A stretch of 64,000 bases of DNA from Hymenobacter mucosus (GTDB lineage Bacteria > Bacteroidota > Bacteroidia > Cytophagales > Hymenobacteraceae): assembly GCF_900188255.1 (NCBI RefSeq), contig NZ_FZNS01000009.1, positions 62,001 to 126,000 on the forward strand. The letters are read 5' to 3'. Under the pieces are notes generated by a model that was not told the origin of the DNA, did no database searches, and worked only from the letters and a program-made list of their open reading frames with translations. A program made the position numbers and the translations under genes. This document shows, piece by piece, positions 8,017 through 16,908 of this stretch (its first letter is position 1; each line of letters starts with the position of its first letter).

Positions 8017-9975
8017 CTAAAACTTCACAAAGTTCAGCGCCATCACCAACACGATGCCCACAACCATTAAGATGAGGTAGGTTTCCACGGAACCAGTCTG
8101 TACATAGCGCAGAAGTTGGCCGCCACCCATGGTCAGGCGACCAAAGCCGTTCACAATGGGGTCAATGATGCCGTTCTCCACGAAGCGGTACAGTCCTTTC
8201 GAGAGGCCCATAATGGGACGCACAAATAAGGTGTTGTACAGCTCATCAATGTAGTACTTGTGGTAAAGCAGGTTTTCCAGGAAGCCGCGCGACTCACCGT
8301 CTTCTGCTGGGCGTACGCCGCGGCTTACATACTGCACGTAAGCTAGGATAATGCCTAGCACGCCAGCTCCTACCGAAAGACCAATGAGCATAAACTCGGT
8401 GGCGTGGTCAACCTCAGCCCCGAAAGCAGTCGGGTTAATCTTCTGGGAGTAAGTGAATAAAGGGGCGAGAAAGTCAGCGAGGTAGCCGCGCCCCAACACT
8501 AGCGGAGCATTTAGGAAGCCTCCTACAGCAGCCAGAATGGCCAGCACAATAAGTGGCAGTGTCATGGAAGCCGGCGACTCGTGCAGATGGTGTTTCTGCT
8601 CCTCCGTACCCCGGAACTCGCCGAAGAACGTCAGGAACAGCAGGCGGAACATGTAAAATGCCGTCAGGAAAGCCGTGAACAAGCCTACTGCATACAGCAC
8701 TTTGCTATGCTCATAGGCATGCAGCAGAATTTCATCTTTAGAGAAGAAGCCTGAGAAGGGCGGAATACCCGCAATGGCCAAGCAGCCAATCAAGAAGGTG
8801 ATAAAGGTGATGGGCAGTGCCTTGCGCAGGCCGCCCATGCGGCGCATATCCTGCTCGTTGCTCATGGCGTGAATCACGGAGCCTGCACCCAGGAACATCA
8901 GCGCCTTGAAGAAGGCGTGAGTCAAAACATGGAACAAGCTGGTGCTGTAGCCCATCACGCCCAAGGCCAGGAACATGTAGCCCAACTGCGAAACGGTGGA
9001 GTAAGCCAGAACCTTCTTGATATCGTTTTGGGCCAAACCAATGGTAGCAGCAAACAGGGCCGTAGCTGCGCCGATGATGGCAATAACTTCGAGCGTTTCA
9101 GGGGCTAAGGTAAACAGCACATTGGCCCGCAGAATCATATAGATGCCTGCCGTAACCATGGTGGCAGCGTGAATCAGAGCCGAAACCGGAGTAGGACCGG
9201 CCATGGCGTCGGGCAGCCAGGTGTAGAGTGGCAACTGAGCCGATTTACCGGTAGCACCCACAAATAGCAGCAACGTAATGATCGTGACTACGCTCACAGA
9301 ATACGGCCCGAATTGGCCTAGTGCCGCCTTTTGAAATACCTCACCAAACTGCACCGAGTTGAAGGTGAGGTAGATCAGGAAAATGCCGAGCAGGAAGCCT
9401 AAGTCCCCAACGCGGTTGATGATGAATGCTTTCTTAGCAGCGTTGTTATAGTTGGTGTTCTTGTTCCAGAAGCCGATAAGCAGGTACGAACAGAGTCCCA
9501 CGCCTTCCCAGCCAATAAACAGAATAACGAAGTTGGCACCCAGTACCAGTACCAGCATGCTGAACACAAACAGGTTCAAGAAGCTGAAAAACTTGCCCAC
9601 ATTCTCGTCGTGGTGCATGTAGCCGATACTGTACACGTGAATCAGGAAACCCACGCCCGTCACCAGCAGCAGCATAATCAGGCTCAGCTGATCAATCTGG
9701 TAGGAGAAGGGGATTTGCATGGAGTCCACCGAAATCCAGTCGAACAGCGTAACCACGTAGGGCGCCTGGAAGTTGGCAAACAGCATAACCGAAATCAGGA
9801 AGGAGCCCAGCACCGCCGCACTCCCAATCAGACCGGCTACCGTGCCCGACAAGCGTCGGTTCAGCAACCCATTAATAAGAAAGCCCAAAAACGGCAGCAG
9901 CGGAATAAGCACGTACAAAAAGGTGGAGTACGGGGCGCCGGCAGCGGGAATTACTTGCGTTACTTGTTCTTGCAT
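8017..9975 (-). CDS. nuoL: NADH-quinone oxidoreductase subunit L
   Basis: This 652-residue distal antiporter-like subunit of complex I has about 16 transmembrane helices plus the long C-terminal lateral region. Conserved segments include FIGWEGVGLCSYLLIGFW, AQLPLYTWLPDAMAGPTPVS and KKVLAYSTVSQLGYMFLALG. The open frame extends upstream to 10047. The start is placed at the ATG at 9975 (MQEQVTQV), because the upstream stretch has no family similarity and would nearly reach nuoK. It follows nuoK by 104 bases and is followed 3 bases after its stop by the small immunity-like gene. Confidence 0.95.
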   Translation of the reverse strand: MQEQVTQVIPAAGAPYSTFLYVLIPLLPFLGFLINGLLNRRLSGTVAGLIGSAAVLGSFLISVMLFANFQAPYVVTLFDWISVDSMQIPFSYQIDQLSLIMLLLVTGVGFLIHVYSIGYMHHDENVGKFFSFLNLFVFSMLVLVLGANFVILFIGWEGVGLCSYLLIGFWNKNTNYNNAAKKAFIINRVGDLGFLLGIFLIYLTFNSVQFGEVFQKAALGQFGPYSVSVVTIITLLLFVGATGKSAQLPLYTWLPDAMAGPTPVSALIHAATMVTAGIYMILRANVLFTLAPETLEVIAIIGAATALFAATIGLAQNDIKKVLAYSTVSQLGYMFLALGVMGYSTSLFHVLTHAFFKALMFLGAGSVIHAMSNEQDMRRMGGLRKALPITFITFLIGCLAIAGIPPFSGFFSKDEILLHAYEHSKVLYAVGLFTAFLTAFYMFRLLFLTFFGEFRGTEEQKHHLHESPASMTLPLIVLAILAAVGGFLNAPLVLGRGYLADFLAPLFTYSQKINPTAFGAEVDHATEFMLIGLSVGAGVLGIILAYVQYVSRGVRPAEDGESRGFLENLLYHKYYIDELYNTLFVRPIMGLSKGLYRFVENGIIDPIVNGFGRLTMGGGQLLRYVQTGSVETYLILMVVGIVLVMALNFVKF

Positions 9976-10079
9976 ATGATGGGGCCTAGGGAGCTTAGGG
10001 CCAAGGGCAACTGTCGGGTTCTGTACTAGTGATACGCACCAATACAACTCTTCTGCGCCCGAGGCCTTCCAAACCTAAC

Positions 10080-10412
10080 TCAGAACTTCAGTCGATTTAG
10101 CAGGTTGACATCGGTATTCTGAAGGTTGCGGTATATCATCACGATAATAGCTAGGCCTACTGCTACTTCGGCGGCAGCCACAGCCATGATGAAAAACACA
10201 AATATTTGTCCGTTGGCATCAGCGCGATACGCCGAAAAAGCCGTCAGCAGCACGTTCACAGCGTTAAGCATTAGCTCTACGCACATAAAGATGATAATTG
10301 CATTACGTCGGGTGAGCACGCCTAGCACACCAATGGAGAACAATGCGGTGGCGAAAAAAACGTAATACTGAAGAGGAACCGTTTGGATGACCTGCGGTAT
10401 GTTCTGGTCCAT
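10080..10412 (-). CDS. nuoK: NADH-quinone oxidoreductase subunit K
   Basis: This 110-residue three-helix complex I subunit has the conserved membrane glutamates in CVELMLNAVN and in AAAEVAVGLAI. The frame is open to 10445, but the ATG at 10412 (MDQNIPQV) gives the normal family length. It is the first gene of a nuoK-L-imm-M-N unit that is separated from nuoJ by about 4 kb of unrelated genes. A TAGCTTTG promoter-like box lies 63 bases upstream. Confidence 0.93.
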   Translation of the reverse strand: MDQNIPQVIQTVPLQYYVFFATALFSIGVLGVLTRRNAIIIFMCVELMLNAVNVLLTAFSAYRADANGQIFVFFIMAVAAAEVAVGLAIIVMIYRNLQNTDVNLLNRLKF

Positions 10413-10474
10413 GCGGGAAGGCTGACGGCGAAAGGACGTCCTCACTCACGGGGGAGTGAGGAACTACTAGCTGG

Positions 10475-10482
10475 CAAAGCTA
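10475..10482 (-). promoter_or_regulatory. Candidate -7 element for nuoKLMN
   Basis: On the minus strand this reads TAGCTTTG, a full match to the Bacteroidetes TAnnTTTG box, 63 bases before the nuoK ATG. No clear TTG element at the expected distance was seen, so this is tentative. A separate promoter is required because the upstream nuo half ends in a terminator. Confidence 0.35.
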
Positions 10483-10675
10483 GCTGAAATTCGGAAACAC
10501 CGGCCCTAATTCTACCCCCTTTCTGGGCGAAATCGAGATGGGGCTTTTTTCGCAGTAGTAAGCTCGGCTAAATGATTCTTATCTGATTAAAAATCACCGC
10601 CTATCTAGAGCATTCAAAGCTCGGCTACTAATCCGCAAAAAAGCCCTGATTTGCGTCCCAAACGGGTATCTGCCG

Positions 10676-10683
10676 TACATTCG
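10676..10683 (+). promoter_or_regulatory. Candidate promoter box for the MaoC-like gene
   Basis: TACATTCG differs at one base from TAnnTTTG. A TTG lies at 10651-10653, 22 bases upstream, and the ATG is 26 bases downstream. The fit is weak; it is the best candidate in the 297-base divergent gap to nuoK. Confidence 0.25.
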
Positions 10684-10709
10684 TCCCCTCACACCCAACC
10701 CACTCTCGA

Positions 10710-11171
10710 ATGAGCCTTACCATTAGCAGCTTAGCTGAACTACAACAGTACGAAGAACAGGAGCTCGGCGTATCGCCCTATCATACCATTACTCAGGAGC
10801 AAATCAACCAGTTTGCAGCGGCTACGCTCGACTTCCAATGGATTCACCTGGACGCAGAACGTGCCCGGACGGAGTCGCCTTTTGGAGCTACTATTGCGCA
10901 CGGCTACCTCACAGTAGCACTGCTGCCCTACCTCTGGAATCAGATTGTTACGATTGAGAATCTGAAGATGCAGGTGAACTACGAAATAGAGAGCCTGCGC
11001 TTCAACCAAGCCGTCGTAGTAGGTAGCCAAGTTCGCCTGCGAGCTAAGTTGATGTCGGTAAAAGATCTGCGGGGTATTGCCAAAGCGCGCATTGAAGTAA
11101 CCCTGGAGGTGGAAGGTAGCCGCAAACCAGCTTACGCTGGTATCATCACCTTCCTCTACCACTTCAGCTAA
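10710..11171 (+). CDS. MaoC-like (R)-specific enoyl-CoA hydratase
   Basis: This 153-residue single hot-dog domain protein has the hydratase-2 signature: TLDFQWIHLDAERA (about residues 44-57; catalytic Asp and His) followed by FGATIAHGYLTVALLP (about 63-78). Such enzymes hydrate trans-2-enoyl-CoA to (R)-3-hydroxyacyl-CoA in fatty acid or polyhydroxyalkanoate metabolism. It stands on the plus strand, between and unrelated to the two halves of the nuo genes, and is divergent from nuoK. It has no operon partner other than the sigma factor gene about 190 bases downstream. The physiological substrate is not evident. Confidence 0.85.
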   Translation: MSLTISSLAELQQYEEQELGVSPYHTITQEQINQFAAATLDFQWIHLDAERARTESPFGATIAHGYLTVALLPYLWNQIVTIENLKMQVNYEIESLRFNQAVVVGSQVRLRAKLMSVKDLRGIAKARIEVTLEVEGSRKPAYAGIITFLYHFS

Positions 11172-11363
11172 AACGCAGAAGATAGTTTGCTGTTATTTGT
11201 TAGTTGAAGTACGTAGCCTTGGTAGGCTGCTTATGAACTAGTGCCCCGTTCCGCGCTATATAGCCTGGTTAGCAGCTACTAACCGAGGCTCTGCACTTGC
11301 CTTTGGTAAGAATTTGTGAAGCGCGTAAAGTATTTCTTACGCTTTACCGTCTGCCTATGCAGA

Positions 11364-11972
11364 ATGGAAACGCTACCCCTCACGCTTCACGCCCCGCACC
11401 CCATGACGGCTGGCTATCAGGATCAGCAGATACAAGAGGCTGTACGTGCGCAGCGCGGCCGCTTGCTGCAATTTATCCGTCGCCGCATCCCCGATCCGGC
11501 AGAAGCGGAAGATGTGCTGCAGGATGTATTTGCCGAGTTAGTGGAAAGCTACCGGGTGTTGAAGCCCGTGGAACAGGCTGCGGCCTGGCTGTTCCGCGTG
11601 GCTCGCAATAAAATCACGGACCTGTACCGCCGTAAAAAAACGGTGTCTTTGGAAAATGAAATGGCTGCCTATGCGGCTGACGGGGACGAAAACGCCTTAT
11701 TGCTGGCCGACATTTTGCCCGCCCCAGATGATGCTCCTGAGAATCGCCTGCTGCGCGAAACCCTGATGGAAGCGCTAGCCGATGCCTTAGCTGAGTTGCC
11801 CACCGCCCAGCGCGAAGTGTTTATCTGGCACGAGTTGGAAGAAAAAACCTTCCGCGAAATGGAGGAAGAAACGGGTGTTCCGCTTAAGACTCTGATTTCG
11901 CGCAAACACTACGCTGTGCAGCATCTACGCAAGCGCTTGCAGATTCTGTACAACGAGCTGTTCACGGATTAG
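11364..11972 (+). CDS. ECF RNA polymerase sigma factor
   Basis: This sigma-70 family protein has about 202 residues. Region 2 includes RRRIPDPAEAEDVLQDVFAE and a following AWLFRVARNKITDLYRRKK. Region 4 includes LPTAQREVFIWHELEEKTF, a helix-turn-helix ending in KTLISRKHYAVQHLRKRL. The frame is open from 11316 with a GTG. ATG 11364 was chosen, while ATG 11403 (MTAGYQ) is equally possible. No anti-sigma factor with a zinc-finger or FecR domain is present. The next gene is a small membrane protein 64 bases downstream, which could serve in regulation; that link is only positional. Confidence 0.85.
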   Translation: METLPLTLHAPHPMTAGYQDQQIQEAVRAQRGRLLQFIRRRIPDPAEAEDVLQDVFAELVESYRVLKPVEQAAAWLFRVARNKITDLYRRKKTVSLENEMAAYAADGDENALLLADILPAPDDAPENRLLRETLMEALADALAELPTAQREVFIWHELEEKTFREMEEETGVPLKTLISRKHYAVQHLRKRLQILYNELFTD

Positions 11973-12036
11973 GCGCGGCTGTGCTACCCAGCCCCCTCGC
12001 GCGCATCCGGTTTACCACCTTCAGCAATTCAACAGC

Positions 12037-12414
12037 ATGAAATCTTCCTTTTGGCTGCTACGCGGCCTGAAATTTATACTCTTTGCCGTCCTATTCGTGG
12101 TGGCCATCGGCTACCTTACCATGAACCTGTGGAATTGGCTTGTACCCGCCTTATTTCAAGGGCCGCAGATCACTTTCTGGCAGACTATAGGCTTGCTCGT
12201 ACTGTCCCGTATTCTATTTGGAGGGTGGGGGCGCGGGGGGCGCAGCAGCGCTTGGGCTCGGCACCGCCGTCAGTGGAAGCAAAAAATGGAATCTCGAATG
12301 GCTTCTCTTACACCAGAAGAGCAAGAGAAGTTTCGCCAGAAAATGGCGGGTGCCTGCAGCCCTTCGTGGATGCGACGCAAGGCTCCGGAAGAATCTTCTA
12401 ATGCCTCGTTCTAA
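12037..12414 (+). CDS. Small membrane protein of unknown function, downstream of ECF sigma factor
   Basis: This 125-residue protein has a basic N-terminus and two hydrophobic segments (about 9-31 and 44-62), then a Gly/Arg-rich linker and a charged helical region with SLTPEEQEKFRQKM (about 90-103). That last stretch resembles the helical repeats of small periplasmic stress proteins, but it is too short to assign a family. It follows the sigma factor gene on the same strand and ends before a terminator, so the two are likely co-transcribed. It could be a membrane partner of the sigma factor; this is speculation from position. Confidence 0.7.
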   Translation: MKSSFWLLRGLKFILFAVLFVVAIGYLTMNLWNWLVPALFQGPQITFWQTIGLLVLSRILFGGWGRGGRSSAWARHRRQWKQKMESRMASLTPEEQEKFRQKMAGACSPSWMRRKAPEESSNASF

Positions 12415-12427
12415 CTGATGTAACTGA

Positions 12428-12456
12428 AAAAAGCCTTGGTTCTATCAAGGCTTTTT
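12428..12456. terminator. Terminator between the sigma operon and the serine hydrolase
   Basis: An 11-bp stem (AAAAAGCCTTG at 12428-12438 with 12446-12456) with a 7-base loop lies between convergent genes. The stem ends are A and T runs, so it can act in both directions. Confidence 0.8.
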
Positions 12457-12470
12457 ATTTTCCACTGAGC

Positions 12471-14219
12471 TTACTGTTTTGGCCAGGCTAATAGGGCTCG
12501 AATGCGGCCTAAGTAGGATGCTTGGGAACCTGCGGCTGGTGTTGAGGTAGGGGAGACTTTAGGTAACCCTGCGGGTTTCTTGGTTCGAATTTTACCAGCT
12601 GTAATTTTATTACGGGTACCCAAACGGGGCTTACTCCGCGCAAGTGGTGCCGCGGCGGGCAACTGGAAGCGCAAAACGGGGTTCCCATCAAATGTGTAAA
12701 CCGGAGCCATACCTACCTGTTCATCAAATCGATATTCCATCACTCGGGCATAGTACGTATGGCCAGCTTGCAATCCAGTTACTTGCACTACGCTATCAGG
12801 GCCGGCGGCTACTACGTATGTGCCTTCTCCCAGAGAAGCCCCGTGGCCGAAAGTGCGGCCGCCAGCGTAAGCACGCCCTTCAATGGGAAAACGAGTTACT
12901 GGTGCTCCCTCGCTTACTACTACCAAGCGGTGGGTGCCATTTCCGTTTTTCCATGTGAGCGTAGCTGATCTTGGAGTGTCGTGCGTGAGCCGCAAGAGAG
13001 AAGCATTTTGCTCCGGCGGCAGTAGGTTGTAGGTGGGCCATGTGGCCGTGCTATTAAGACAATCCCATCCTAAGCCCTCCACGTCGTTCCAGAAACGGTT
13101 TGTGTTAGGGCAGGAGTTGAGCAAAATAGCCCACGTATACCCATCGGCAGTGCGCGCCACAATGCTAGTAGAGCCGTTGAGGCACCCCGTATGCCACCAC
13201 ACACCGCGTTTATTGACCATCCATCCCTTAGCATAGCGCTTTGTTGCCTCCGAGGGAGTTGTCATGGTGTCAAGGGTAGCAGGTAGCAGCAGGTCGGGGG
13301 TAGTAGCAAGTCCATCGACAGCTAGTAAAAAGCGCACCAAATCGCGGGCGGTAAATAGCCAGCCACCATGGGCATTCATTGCCTCTAAGTTGGCTCCGCC
13401 ATAGGCATATGGTACCCGTTTACCCGTACCGTAGCACGATTCCCCCGTGAGCGGGCACGAATATTCCGCTTCGTTCTCCCGTTTGTCGGCTAGCAAATTG
13501 CGGCCTAAGTGTGCTTCCAGAATACCGACTGGCTCTAAGATGTGGCTGCGCACCCACGTTTCATAGCGCTGACCAGTTACTTTCTCGATAACCTTCCCTA
13601 GGATCAAATAGCCAATGTTGGAATAAGCGAAACGGCTACCAGGCGCAAAGTTCAACTCCTTACTTAGTAAATAACGAATTAAGGTAGAGTCGCCCACGGG
13701 GTTTGGGGCCTGCATTACCTGGGCTACGTGCAGCGGAAAGTCAATGGGGTCAGAGTTAGAGAAACCATCCACGCCAGCATCCCGATTCCACCCTGCGGTG
13801 TGTTCTAGCAATTGGCGCACCGTGATGGTGTAGATGCGCTGATCAGTAATAAGATCTGTGTAGTACGGTTCCTGCAGATAGCCTGTTGGCCCAAATACGT
13901 TATGTTGTAAAGTAAGCTGCCCATCTTCTACTAGCTTCATAATAGCCACGGAGGTCACCGGTTTTGAAACGCTAGCGACCCGCATCAGGGTAGCTGGCGT
14001 CATGGCTTGGCTTCGGGCTAGGTCGGAGTAGCCGAAGCCCCGGGCATATACTAGCTTTCCTTGCTTGCTAATAGCCACCGAAGCGCCAGGTATTTTCCAG
14101 CGCTTCATTAATTTTTGGACTGCAGCATCACATGATGCAGTTTTTGATGACCAAACTCCCGTTTGGGCCCATGCTGGGAAGGTGAGCAAGCTCAATAGCA
14201 GAGCAAGCAGAATTTTCAC
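12471..14219 (-). CDS. Exported serine hydrolase, beta-lactamase class C family
   Basis: This 582-residue protein has a signal peptide (about residues 1-18, ending PAWA). The three active-site motifs of class C beta-lactamase/D-alanyl-peptidase-like hydrolases are SVSK at 83-86 (nucleophile Ser83), YSN at 199-201 and HTG at 343-345. After about residue 405 comes a fibronectin-III-like segment (ATLTW ... GHTYYARVMEY), then a Pro/Lys/Thr-rich tail without a T9SS domain. It probably acts in the periplasm or envelope on peptides or esters; the substrate is unknown. The gene is isolated between the nuo halves and convergent with the sigma unit. The 282-base gap behind it is unusually A/T-rich. Confidence 0.85.
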   Translation of the reverse strand: MKILLALLLSLLTFPAWAQTGVWSSKTASCDAAVQKLMKRWKIPGASVAISKQGKLVYARGFGYSDLARSQAMTPATLMRVASVSKPVTSVAIMKLVEDGQLTLQHNVFGPTGYLQEPYYTDLITDQRIYTITVRQLLEHTAGWNRDAGVDGFSNSDPIDFPLHVAQVMQAPNPVGDSTLIRYLLSKELNFAPGSRFAYSNIGYLILGKVIEKVTGQRYETWVRSHILEPVGILEAHLGRNLLADKRENEAEYSCPLTGESCYGTGKRVPYAYGGANLEAMNAHGGWLFTARDLVRFLLAVDGLATTPDLLLPATLDTMTTPSEATKRYAKGWMVNKRGVWWHTGCLNGSTSIVARTADGYTWAILLNSCPNTNRFWNDVEGLGWDCLNSTATWPTYNLLPPEQNASLLRLTHDTPRSATLTWKNGNGTHRLVVVSEGAPVTRFPIEGRAYAGGRTFGHGASLGEGTYVVAAGPDSVVQVTGLQAGHTYYARVMEYRFDEQVGMAPVYTFDGNPVLRFQLPAAAPLARSKPRLGTRNKITAGKIRTKKPAGLPKVSPTSTPAAGSQASYLGRIRALLAWPKQ

Positions 14220-14446
14220 AAAAACATACGATATATGAGCTGTTATTCATAGTTAAATGCAACTATGATTGTCTAATAGCAGACCTACAATTTTACCGGA
14301 TATTGCTGATAAACTGGTAATTACAATTATAGATAATTTTGTATTATTCAAATAAAATAAAAATAAGCAATAGTACAGATAACTAGCCGAGGGCAAACAA
14401 GCGCTCAGGTAGTCTAGCTGCCAGAGAATGTGATACATAAAAACAA

Positions 14447-14476
14447 GAGCGGCAACTGATAGCTCAGTTGCCGCTC
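14447..14476 (-). terminator. Terminator of the nuoA-J transcript
   Basis: A perfect 13-bp stem (14447-14459 with 14464-14476, GAGCGGCAACTGA arm) with a 4-base loop is followed on the minus strand by TTGTTTTTATG. It lies 25 bases after the nuoJ stop. The rest of the gap (14220-14446) is A/T-rich; a 61-codon minus-strand frame there has no recognisable features. Confidence 0.85.
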
Positions 14477-14501
14477 CGTGCGTTGGTAGTAAGGGTATTC
14501 T

Positions 14502-15014
14502 TTAGAAGTTCCGCTCTCCTGCTTCGCGCTTGCCCAACATTACCGCACCAACCATGGCCACGAGGAACAGTACAGAAGCCAACTCGAAAGGCAGTAGGTA
14601 GTCCTGATAAAGCACTAGGCCCAAGCGGTCCACCATACCAATCTGAGAATCGAAAGTGGCATCTTGAGGAGCACCCGTGGGTGCAATATCTTTGAGTGCG
14701 GCTACCAGAATGAGTAGTAGCGATCCGCCAGCCACGGCCGCCGCAATCTTGGCGAGGGCTGGTTTATGTGGCTCCGTATCCACGTTCAGGTTCAGGAACA
14801 TAATCACGAACAGGAACAACACCATAATGGCCCCGGCATACACGATAATGTTCACGGCCGCCAAGAACTGCGCATTGAGCAGCAGGTAGTGTCCTGATAA
14901 GGCAAAGAATGTCAGAATCAAAAACAGTACGCTGTGCACTGGATTCTTAGCGAAGACAACACCTAGCGCACTTAGCAGCGCTACAAAAGCCAAAAAGAGA
15001 AAGATAGGAGACAT
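14502..15014 (-). CDS. nuoJ: NADH-quinone oxidoreductase subunit J
   Basis: This complex I membrane subunit has about 170 residues and five predicted helices. The family segment AQFLAAVNIIVYAGAIMVLF contains the pi-bulge helix of TM3. The frame is open to 15050; ATG 15014 (MSPIFLFL) is the better start. It follows nuoI by 53 bases and ends the first nuo transcript at a strong hairpin. In most bacteria nuoK follows directly, while here it is about 4 kb away. Confidence 0.93.
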   Translation of the reverse strand: MSPIFLFLAFVALLSALGVVFAKNPVHSVLFLILTFFALSGHYLLLNAQFLAAVNIIVYAGAIMVLFLFVIMFLNLNVDTEPHKPALAKIAAAVAGGSLLLILVAALKDIAPTGAPQDATFDSQIGMVDRLGLVLYQDYLLPFELASVLFLVAMVGAVMLGKREAGERNF

Positions 15015-15067
15015 ACGGAATGGTTTTGTCGTGCTAAGTGAAGCACTCAAGACGGCAGATGCTGTGG

Positions 15068-15643
15068 CTATACAGGTTGCTGCGCTAAGTTGCTGCGTAA
15101 AGAGTCGGCCTGTTCAGGTGTCAGTTGGATACCACGAATGGAGCGGGCATCGGGCGATACGGGCTCAACTAGGCGGTCTTTGCCGTAAATGAACTCGTCT
15201 CGCTCGTAGCGTGGCGGCGCAATCTTGTCGGCTTGCAGGTACACCGCAGCTTTGGGGCAAGCTTCTTCGCAAAGCCCACAGAAGATGCAGCGCAGCATGT
15301 TGATCTCGTAGCTGATAGCGTACTTCTCCTCCCGGTACAAGCTTTCTTCACCTTTCTTCCGTTCGCCAGCAACCATGGTAATGGCTTCGGCTGGGCAGGC
15401 AACAGCGCATAGACCGCAAGCCGTGCACCGCTCCCGGCCTTGCTCGTCGCGCTTCAGGACGTGTAGTCCACGGAAAATGGGGGAGAATGGACGTACTTCC
15501 TCGGGGTATCGCACGGTAGCCTTCTTCATGAAGAAGTGGCGCATCGTGATGCTCAGGCCCTGGAAAATCGCCGGCAGGTAGGCCCGCTCGGCCAAGGTCA
15601 TCGGCTTCTTTTCTAGTTTCTTAGCTCTATTTGTGAGTTGCAT
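15068..15643 (-). CDS. nuoI: NADH-quinone oxidoreductase subunit I
   Basis: This 191-residue peripheral-arm subunit carries two 4Fe-4S clusters (N6a, N6b). Two CxxCxxCxxxCP motifs are visible: CTACGLCAVACP (about residues 77-88) and CIFCGLCEEACP (about 118-129). The N-terminus has the amphipathic FQGLSITMRHFF segment that contacts the membrane arm. It passes electrons from NuoG to NuoB. It lies between nuoH and nuoJ in the conserved order. Confidence 0.95.
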   Translation of the reverse strand: MQLTNRAKKLEKKPMTLAERAYLPAIFQGLSITMRHFFMKKATVRYPEEVRPFSPIFRGLHVLKRDEQGRERCTACGLCAVACPAEAITMVAGERKKGEESLYREEKYAISYEINMLRCIFCGLCEEACPKAAVYLQADKIAPPRYERDEFIYGKDRLVEPVSPDARSIRGIQLTPEQADSLRSNLAQQPV

Positions 15644-15701
15644 ATCGTCAGACCAGGTGCCTTTGCGCTATATGGCCGGAAAGGCGAGGTAGGAGGGATG
15701 G

Positions 15702-16784
15702 TTACTTGATTACCCCAAGTAGGATGAGGCCGCCGGTGATTAGGATATTCACAACCGCAAGAGGAATGAGAATAGTCCAGCCCAGACGCATGAGTTGATC
15801 GTAGCGGAAACGTGGCAAGGTCCAGCGCACCCACATGAAGAAGAAAATGAAGGCAAAAATCTTCAGAAATAGGCCTACCGTGCCCAGCACTGTAATCAGG
15901 TTCTGGGCGGCTGCTAAGGTCCAGTCGTGGTTTTCTACCAACCAGCTTCGCAGCTCGTACTGGAAAGGAAAGTTAAAGCCACCGAAGTACAGCACGCTCA
16001 TCACGGCCGAAGCCACGAAAATATTGATGTACTCCGCGAATAGGTACAGCCCCAGCTTCATGGATGAGTACTCGGTGTGGTAGCCGCCCACTAGTTCGGT
16101 TTCGCACTCTGGCAAGTCGAAGGGCGTGCGGTTGGTTTCAGCAAAGGCGCACACGCAGAAGATTATAAAGCCAAGAGGCTGCTTTACAATATTCCAGAAA
16201 TGCCACTCGCCAGCTACAGACTGCTGTAGGGTGATAGTGCGTAAGCTCAGGGTTTCCGATATCATCAGCACGGCAATCAGGGACATGCCCATGGCTAGTT
16301 CGTAGCTGATGTTTTGGGAGGCAGCTCGGATAGCGCCCAGCAAGGAGAACTTATTGTTTGACGCCCAGCCCCCGATCATTACGCCGTATACGCCCAATGA
16401 CACTACGCCGAATACCCACAGCATCCCAACGTTCACCTCAATTCCTTGCAGGAAGAAGGCATTATTGCCAAAGCTCAGGTTATTACCAAATGGAATTACG
16501 GCCGACGACATAAGGGCCGTAATCATAGCTAAGCAAGGCCCAAAGATGAACAAGGCCTTGTTGGCGCCACCGGGAAAGAACTCTTCCTTGGTGAACATCT
16601 TAACAGCATCGGCCAGAGGCTGTAATAAACCGAAAGGTCCGGCCCGGTCGGGGCCTACACGGTCTTGCAGGAAGGCAGCAATTACACGTTCAGCGTACGT
16701 GCAGTATGTCGCAATTAGCAACGACAGTGCGAAGACAACGAAGATGACGATGGATTGCCAGCCTAGTGCGGGTAGTTCAATCAT
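15702..16784 (-). CDS. nuoH: NADH-quinone oxidoreductase subunit H
   Basis: This 360-residue complex I membrane subunit has about eight helices and forms the quinone-entry site. Family signatures are ERVIAAFLQDRVGPDRAGP (about residues 32-50), FAETNRTPFDLPECETELV (about 216-234) and GYHTEYSSMKLG. It begins 124 bases after nuoG ends and is followed by nuoI after 58 bases. Confidence 0.95.
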   Translation of the reverse strand: MIELPALGWQSIVIFVVFALSLLIATYCTYAERVIAAFLQDRVGPDRAGPFGLLQPLADAVKMFTKEEFFPGGANKALFIFGPCLAMITALMSSAVIPFGNNLSFGNNAFFLQGIEVNVGMLWVFGVVSLGVYGVMIGGWASNNKFSLLGAIRAASQNISYELAMGMSLIAVLMISETLSLRTITLQQSVAGEWHFWNIVKQPLGFIIFCVCAFAETNRTPFDLPECETELVGGYHTEYSSMKLGLYLFAEYINIFVASAVMSVLYFGGFNFPFQYELRSWLVENHDWTLAAAQNLITVLGTVGLFLKIFAFIFFFMWVRWTLPRFRYDQLMRLGWTILIPLAVVNILITGGLILLGVIK

Positions 16785-16908
16785 TGGGTGGTTGATAGCT
16801 AGGGTACGTCTGTTGGGTAGAACTACTCAAAGCAGCGTACTTACTGACGATGAATGACTGTTGCGTATGACGCTAGGCTAGATAGCAAGCTCCGCCTAGC
16901 ACTAAGGA

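Noticed and set aside
14253..14438. 61-codon minus-strand frame in the gap between serine hydrolase and nuoJ
   Set aside because: The region is A/T-rich, the product is a random-looking hydrophobic peptide, and it lies directly behind a terminator.
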